Assembly (NCBI RefSeq): GCF_020024835.1 | Contig: NZ_JAHHTD010000027.1 | Span: forward strand, 1-19,855 | DNA from: Campylobacter sp. | GTDB lineage: Bacteria; Campylobacterota; Campylobacteria; Campylobacterales; Campylobacteraceae | DNA: 19,855 nt | Reading direction: 5' to 3' | Part shown: piece by piece, positions 16,004 through 19,855 of the stretch | Position numbering within the stretch: position 1 is the stretch's first letter | Layout of the letters: each line of letters opens with the position of its first letter | The notes under the pieces: model-generated | Databases searched by the model: none | What the model saw: only the letters and a program-made list of their open reading frames with translations | Told to the model about the DNA's origin: nothing | Program-made: the position numbers and the translations under genes

Positions 16004-17179
16004 TTATTTGAAAAAACCTTTAATCCCTTCAAGCTGGTATTGCCATAATTTTTCTATAAAAATTTTAAGTTTTATGGCTATTTTTCCGCTTAAAGGCTTA
16101 TGCAATATAGTGCCTACTGCATAATCTTTTCCTATAGAACAAAGAGTATTTCCGCTTATAAATTCAAATTTTTGATTATTTTCTTTATTATCAATTAAAT
16201 TCATTAAAACTTTAGCTACATAAGCACCCTGCCTTAAAGCCAATTGTGCAGTTGGCGGATAAGGGGCATTAGTTTTTGCATTTTTTAATATGCTATTATC
16301 GCCTATAAAAAAATATCTATTGGCATTTTCCATATTTATAGGATGCATAAATTCATCTATTTCAATACGCGATCTTACGCTTGGAAAATCACTACTATTT
16401 TCTATGACACTATTTCCTCTTACTCCAGCTGTCCAGATTATAGTATTTGCTTTTATAAAATTTTCATCAGCCAATCTTATACCATTTTTTTCACATTCTA
16501 TAATTTTAGATTTTTCATATACTTTCACACCTAATTTTTTCAATCTCAAACTAGCCTTATTTGCTAATTTTTCATCAAACATTGGCAAGATATGATCCAT
16601 AGCCTCTACTATAAAAAGCTCCAGATCTTCATAAGCAATATTTTCTTTTTTACAAGTTTTTTTTAGTTGCAAAGCTAAAGAAGCTATAAACTCAACCCCA
16701 CTTAAACCACCCCCACAAACTACTATTTTTAAATCATCTTTATTTTGCGTATATTTATAATTTTTAATTTTTTTATAAATTTCTTCATTAATTTTCAAAG
16801 CATTTTCGTAATTATCTATACTTAAAGCATATTCTTGCATACCCTTAATCCCAAAAGTTTCTTTTGCAAATCCTAAACCACAAACTAAAATATCAAAATC
16901 ATATTCAGCATTTTTAGTAATAACCTTATCTCTTTTTATTTTTACAACTTCATCTTGGATCAATTTAATATTAGAATTTAATAAAGGCAAAAGATCAAAT
17001 TTAGAACTTAAAATATCTTCATTAGAAGCGACTTTGTGTAGCAAAATCGTATGATAATGATAAGAATTATTATTGATTAAGCTAACTTGAGCTTTAGTAA
17101 AAAAATCTTCATTTAAGGCTTTTATAGCAGATAAACTACCATATCCAGCACCTAAAAATAAAATTTTCTTCTTTTGCAT
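16004..17179 (-). CDS. NDH-2-like FAD-dependent NAD(P)H oxidoreductase
   Basis: 391 residues with two dinucleotide folds: FAD at FLGAGYGSLSA (residues 6-16) and NAD(P)H at VVCGGGLSGVEF near residue 160. FFIGDNS near residue 290 closes the FAD site. YPPTAQLALRQGAYVA matches the AQxAxxQ quinone-binding region of type II NADH dehydrogenases, and the C-terminal LWQYQLEGIKGFFK could be the amphipathic membrane helix of that family. It would be a peripheral inner-membrane, non-proton-pumping NADH:menaquinone oxidoreductase. No catalytic disulfide pair (CxxxxC) is seen near the flavin, and the pattern favours NDH-2 over sulfide:quinone reductase, but a related quinone reductase cannot be excluded. 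AAGGA lies 8 bases before the ATG. The gene is divergent from the sodium symporter gene. Confidence 0.85.
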   Translation of the reverse strand: MQKKKILFLGAGYGSLSAIKALNEDFFTKAQVSLINNNSYHYHTILLHKVASNEDILSSKFDLLPLLNSNIKLIQDEVVKIKRDKVITKNAEYDFDILVCGLGFAKETFGIKGMQEYALSIDNYENALKINEEIYKKIKNYKYTQNKDDLKIVVCGGGLSGVEFIASLALQLKKTCKKENIAYEDLELFIVEAMDHILPMFDEKLANKASLRLKKLGVKVYEKSKIIECEKNGIRLADENFIKANTIIWTAGVRGNSVIENSSDFPSVRSRIEIDEFMHPINMENANRYFFIGDNSILKNAKTNAPYPPTAQLALRQGAYVAKVLMNLIDNKENNQKFEFISGNTLCSIGKDYAVGTILHKPLSGKIAIKLKIFIEKLWQYQLEGIKGFFK

Positions 17180-17221
17180 TGAAAATCCTTTATTTTTTAT
17201 GAAAAATAATTAATTTTTTGG

Positions 17222-17235
17222 CATAATGTTATAAC
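17222..17235 (+). promoter_or_regulatory. Possible promoter of the sodium symporter gene
   Basis: CATAAT (17222-17227) and TATAAC (17230-17235) are candidate -10 hexamers in the 95-base divergent gap, leaving a leader of about 33-40 bases with GAGGAAA before the ATG at 17275. Confidence 0.3.
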
Positions 17236-17274
17236 TTTTTATCTTAAATACTTTTTACTTACCGAGGAAATACT

Positions 17275-18624
17275 ATGCAAAGACAAATATGGAGCAATAC
17301 TTTTACATATATACTAACAGTGGCAGGAGCTACAATTGGTTTTGGTGCTACGTGGCGTTTTCCTTATCTAGTTGGAGAAAATGGTGGTGGAGCTTATGTT
17401 CTTACCTTTTGTATAGCTATGATATGTATAGGTATTCCTGTTATTTTAGTTGAAAATGTCATCGGAAGAAAAAAAATGCTAAATTCAGTAGATGCATTTA
17501 GTGGTAATAATATTAATCAAGCTTGGAAAGGCGTTGGTTATATGGGATTATTAGGTAGTTTTGGAATTATGGCTTATTATATGGTTATAGGTGGATGGGT
17601 TTTAACTTATATTTTTAAAATCGCTACTAAAGAATTTGATCTTTCAAATCCCATAAATGCTCAATACACCAACGATTTTTACAATCTAACAATAGAAAAT
17701 AATCCTTTATTAATAGGTATTTTTACAACAATTTTTGTAATATTAAATTGGTTCATACTAAAAAAAGGCATAATAAATGGCATAGAAAAATCCGTTAAAT
17801 ATCTTATGCCATTTTTATTTATCTGTCTTTTGATTGTAGTGATAAGAAATTTAACCTTAGAAGGTGCCAGCGAAGGTGTAAAATTTTATCTAACTCCTGA
17901 TATATCTAAAATTACACCTAAGTTATTCATAGATGTTTTAGGGCAAGTATTTTTTGCACTTTCTTTAGGTTTTGGAGTGATGATCACTTTATCTTCACAT
18001 TTAAACAAAAATGAAAATTTAATCAAAACTTCAATTTATACAGGTATTTTAAATACTCTCATAGCAGTTTTAGCCGGATTTATGATTTTCCCTGCTTTAT
18101 TTAGTGCTGGCTTAACTCCAGATAGTGGCCCTTCTTTAGTTTTTAAAACTTTACCTGTAGCATTTTCTCATATACCTTTTGGTGGAATAATATGTATATT
18201 TTTCTTTTTATTGTTAATAATTGCCGCACTCACTACGAGTTTGCCAATTTATCAAGTTATCATCAATGTTTTAGAAGAAAAATTTAAACTTACAAAAAAT
18301 ACTGCTATAAATCTCACTCTAGGAAGTATTTTTTTACTTGGAAATTTACCATGTATCCTTACTTATGGACCATTAAAAGACATAACTATCATCAAAAATA
18401 AAAATATTTTTGATACTTTTGACTTTGTAAGTGGTAATATACTTTTTGTTTTAACAGCGTTTTTGTGTTGCATTTATGTTGGCTGGATTATGAAAGATGA
18501 GGCAATCAAAGAATTATCAAACAATGGAAAAATAAAATCAATTTGGATAAAAATATGGTTTTACTATGTTAAATTTATCATTCCTGTTATTATTTTGACG
18601 ATTTTTTATTTTGGTATTTTTTAA
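17275..18624 (+). CDS. Sodium-dependent transporter, NSS/SNF family
   Basis: 449 residues, the size of bacterial 11- or 12-helix neurotransmitter:sodium symporters. TM1 carries the family signature AGATIGFGATWRFPY followed by ENGGGAYVL, which includes the unwound helix region that binds Na+ and substrate. About 11 further hydrophobic segments follow, including FFALSLGFGVMITLSSH (TM6-7 region) and an AALTTSLPIYQ segment (TM8). These inner-membrane carriers import amino acids or related compounds with Na+; the substrate cannot be told. A GAGGAAA ribosome site lies 4 bases before the ATG. The gene is divergent from the NDH-2-like gene and ends 54 bases before the cas9 remnant, without a convincing terminator. 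Confidence 0.93.
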   Translation: MQRQIWSNTFTYILTVAGATIGFGATWRFPYLVGENGGGAYVLTFCIAMICIGIPVILVENVIGRKKMLNSVDAFSGNNINQAWKGVGYMGLLGSFGIMAYYMVIGGWVLTYIFKIATKEFDLSNPINAQYTNDFYNLTIENNPLLIGIFTTIFVILNWFILKKGIINGIEKSVKYLMPFLFICLLIVVIRNLTLEGASEGVKFYLTPDISKITPKLFIDVLGQVFFALSLGFGVMITLSSHLNKNENLIKTSIYTGILNTLIAVLAGFMIFPALFSAGLTPDSGPSLVFKTLPVAFSHIPFGGIICIFFFLLLIIAALTTSLPIYQVIINVLEEKFKLTKNTAINLTLGSIFLLGNLPCILTYGPLKDITIIKNKNIFDTFDFVSGNILFVLTAFLCCIYVGWIMKDEAIKELSNNGKIKSIWIKIWFYYVKFIIPVIILTIFYFGIF

Positions 18625-18645
18625 TTACTCATAGATTCTAGTTTT

Positions 18646-18651
18646 TATAGA
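18646..18651 (+). promoter_or_regulatory. Weak candidate -10 element of cas9
   Basis: TATAGA in the 18625-18669 gap after a T run. The distance fits a start near 18658 and a ribosome site at 18708-18713. Nothing else promoter-like is seen; read-through from the symporter gene is equally possible. Confidence 0.25.
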
Positions 18652-18707
18652 AAAATCATCAGATATTGATTGCTCAAGATGAGTAAAATAAATAAATTAA
18701 ATTTCTT

Positions 18708-18723
18708 AAGAGGTAATAATATA
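18708..18723 (+). promoter_or_regulatory. Ribosome site in front of an ATA codon (probable ancestral cas9 start)
   Basis: AAGAGG (18708-18713) is followed after 7 bases by ATA AAA ATA TTA GGT, which aligns with the M-R-I-L-G start of C. lari Cas9 as I remember it. The spacing is ideal, so the ancestral start was probably ATG here and is now ATA. Translation might instead begin at ATG 18679, which has no good ribosome site, or at TTG 18670. Confidence 0.55.
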
Positions 18724-19381
18724 AAAATATTAGGTTTTGATATAGGTATTAAATCTATAGGCTGGGCTTTTGTTGAAAACAATGAATTAAAAGATTGTGG
18801 TGTGAGGATATTTACTACAGCTGAAAATCCAAAGACAAAAGAGTCTTTAGCTTTGCCAAGGAGAGAAGCAAGAAGCTCTAGGAGACGTCTTAAGAGAAGA
18901 AAATCAAGATTAATTGCTCTAAAACATATCATTGCTAAAGAATTGAAATTAAATTATAAAGATTATATGGCAAATGATGGAGAGTTACCAAAGGCTTATG
19001 AAGGAAAATTAACTAGTCCTTATGAGTTAAGATTTAAAGCCTTAAATGAAAAATTAACTCCACAAGATTTAGCAAGAGTGGTTTTACACATAGCAAAACA
19101 TCGTGGTTATATGAATAAAAATGAAAAAAAATCAAGTGATAATGAAAAAGGTAAAATTTTAAGTGCATTAAAAATAAATACTTTAAAATTAGAAAAATAC
19201 CAAAGTGTTGGGGAATACTTTTATAAAGAATTTTTTCATAAATACAAAGAAGGCACAAAAAATTTTACAAATATACGTAATAAAGTTAAAATCAATGAAA
19301 AAGGTCAGAAAAAAGTTAATTATGAAAATTGTATTTTAGCAAGTGATTTAGAAAAAGAATTAAAATTAATCTTAGAAAAAC

Positions 19382-19389
19382 AAAAAAAT
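19382..19389 (+). other. A7 run at the cas9 frame shift (possible slippage site)
   Basis: In the first frame the codons are CAA AAA AAT TTG. The heptamer A-AAA-AAT (19383-19389) fits the X-XXY-YYZ pattern of -1 ribosomal slippage, and slipping back one base would place the ribosome exactly on the TTT GGA CAT frame that continues Cas9. RNA polymerase slippage adding one A would do the same. Confidence 0.5.
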
Positions 19390-19855
19390 TTGGACATAGC
19401 TATGATGATGATTTTATAAGAGAAATTATAGATCTTGCATTTTTTCAAAGACCACTTAAAAATTTTTCGCATTTAGTTGGAACTTGCACTTTTTTTGAAA
19501 ATGAAAAACGAGCTTGTAAAAATTCTTATAGTGCTTGGGAATTTATAGCTTTAAGTAAAATTATTAATGAACTAAAAAGCTTGGAAAAAGAAAGCGGAGA
19601 GGTTTTTTTAGCTAAAATAATAAATGAAATTTTAAATCATATCTTAGATAAAGGAAGCATTACTTATAAAAAACTTAGAGCTTATATTAATTTAGATGAA
19701 AAAATGCTTTTTAAAAATCTAAAATATGATAAAAATGATGCTGAAAATACGAAGTTGGTTGAATTTAAAAAACTAATTGAATTTAAAAAAGCCTTAGGAG
19801 AGCATTCTTTAAATAAAAAAGAATTAGATGAAATATCTACTCATATTACTTTGAT

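Larger units (their letters stand above)
18679..19855 (+). pseudogene. cas9: cas9 (type II-C), frameshifted and cut by the window edge
   Basis: The first frame (stop TAA at 19417-19419) encodes the RuvC-I motif ILGFDIGIKSIGWAF with the catalytic Asp, the arginine-rich bridge helix (PRREARSSRRRLKRRKSR), YELRFKALN, LHIAKHRGYMNK, YQSVGEYFYKEFF and ELKLILEKQK, all typical of Campylobacter Cas9. At A7 (19382-19388) the frame shifts. From 19389 the other frame reads FGHSYDDDFIREI, then AFFQRPLKNFSHLVG, RACKNSYSAWEF and KALGEHSLNKKELDEISTHITL, and stays open to 19855. One extra A would restore one continuous protein. In the annotated first frame the protein would end after about 245 residues, losing the rest of REC, HNH, RuvC-II/III and the PAM-interacting domain. 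The probable ancestral start codon is also altered to ATA. The gene may be dead, rescued by slippage at the A run, or a homopolymer sequencing error. cas1, cas2 and the array lie outside the window, if present. Confidence 0.9.

Noticed and set aside
17219..17235. Sigma-54-like promoter (TTGGCA) before the sodium symporter gene
   Set aside because: The GG is not followed ten bases later by GC, so the -24/-12 rule fails.
18633..18657. Possible terminator hairpin between the symporter gene and cas9
   Set aside because: The stem TTCTA/TAGAA is only 5 bp, AT-rich and lacks a U-run.
18625..19855. CRISPR repeats or tracrRNA near cas9
   Set aside because: No direct repeats of about 36 bases and no anti-repeat are visible; the array is probably past the window edge, if it exists.

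Overview
The window looks like the chromosome of an epsilonproteobacterium of the genus Campylobacter, most likely the C. lari group. It is very AT-rich and densely packed, with AAGGA-type ribosome sites. One open frame carries a G10 contingency tract. The interrupted cas9 at the right end reads most like the C. lari type II-C Cas9 as I remember it. No search was run, so the species is an inference.

Left part (1-4300). On the minus strand, dnaE (replicative DNA polymerase III alpha) is followed after 9 bases by a partial DUF2920-type hydrolase gene. Its G10 tract lies just before the nucleophile elbow, and the gene is in the ON frame here. Divergently from dnaE, at 4301-4540, lies a small gene with an in-frame UGA: a SelW/Rdx-type selenoprotein (CxxU motif, 79 residues) with a bacterial SECIS-like hairpin just after the UGA and an intrinsic terminator at its end.

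Minus-strand block (4547-8813). Transcription runs right to left: an MBL-fold glyoxalase II-like hydrolase, a 94-residue membrane protein, aguA (agmatine deiminase), a FieF-like cation exporter, aguB (N-carbamoylputrescine amidase) and a DJ-1/PfpI protein. Several genes overlap by a few bases (TAATG, ATGA). AguA and AguB turn agmatine into putrescine.

Plus-strand block (8874-13403). nadE, lpxK, thrC, kdsB and an amino-acid-type periplasmic binding protein are packed with overlaps or 10-base gaps. The block joins NAD synthesis, lipid A and Kdo synthesis, and threonine synthesis. The binding-protein gene converges with, and overlaps by 4 bases, a polar amino acid ABC permease gene (13400-14179, minus). 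No ABC ATPase gene lies nearby.

Right part (14307-19855). dsbD (three-domain thiol reductase, all six cysteines present) converges with an NDH-2-like flavoprotein gene, which is divergent from an NSS/SNF-family sodium symporter gene. Last comes cas9, broken in two ways: the codon at the expected start is ATA rather than ATG, with a good ribosome site in front, and an A7 run shifts the frame after about 240 codons. The rest of the protein continues open in the shifted frame to the window edge. No cas1, cas2, CRISPR array or tracrRNA is visible here. No rRNA, tRNA or insertion sequence was seen, and no stretch over 300 bases lacks a gene.
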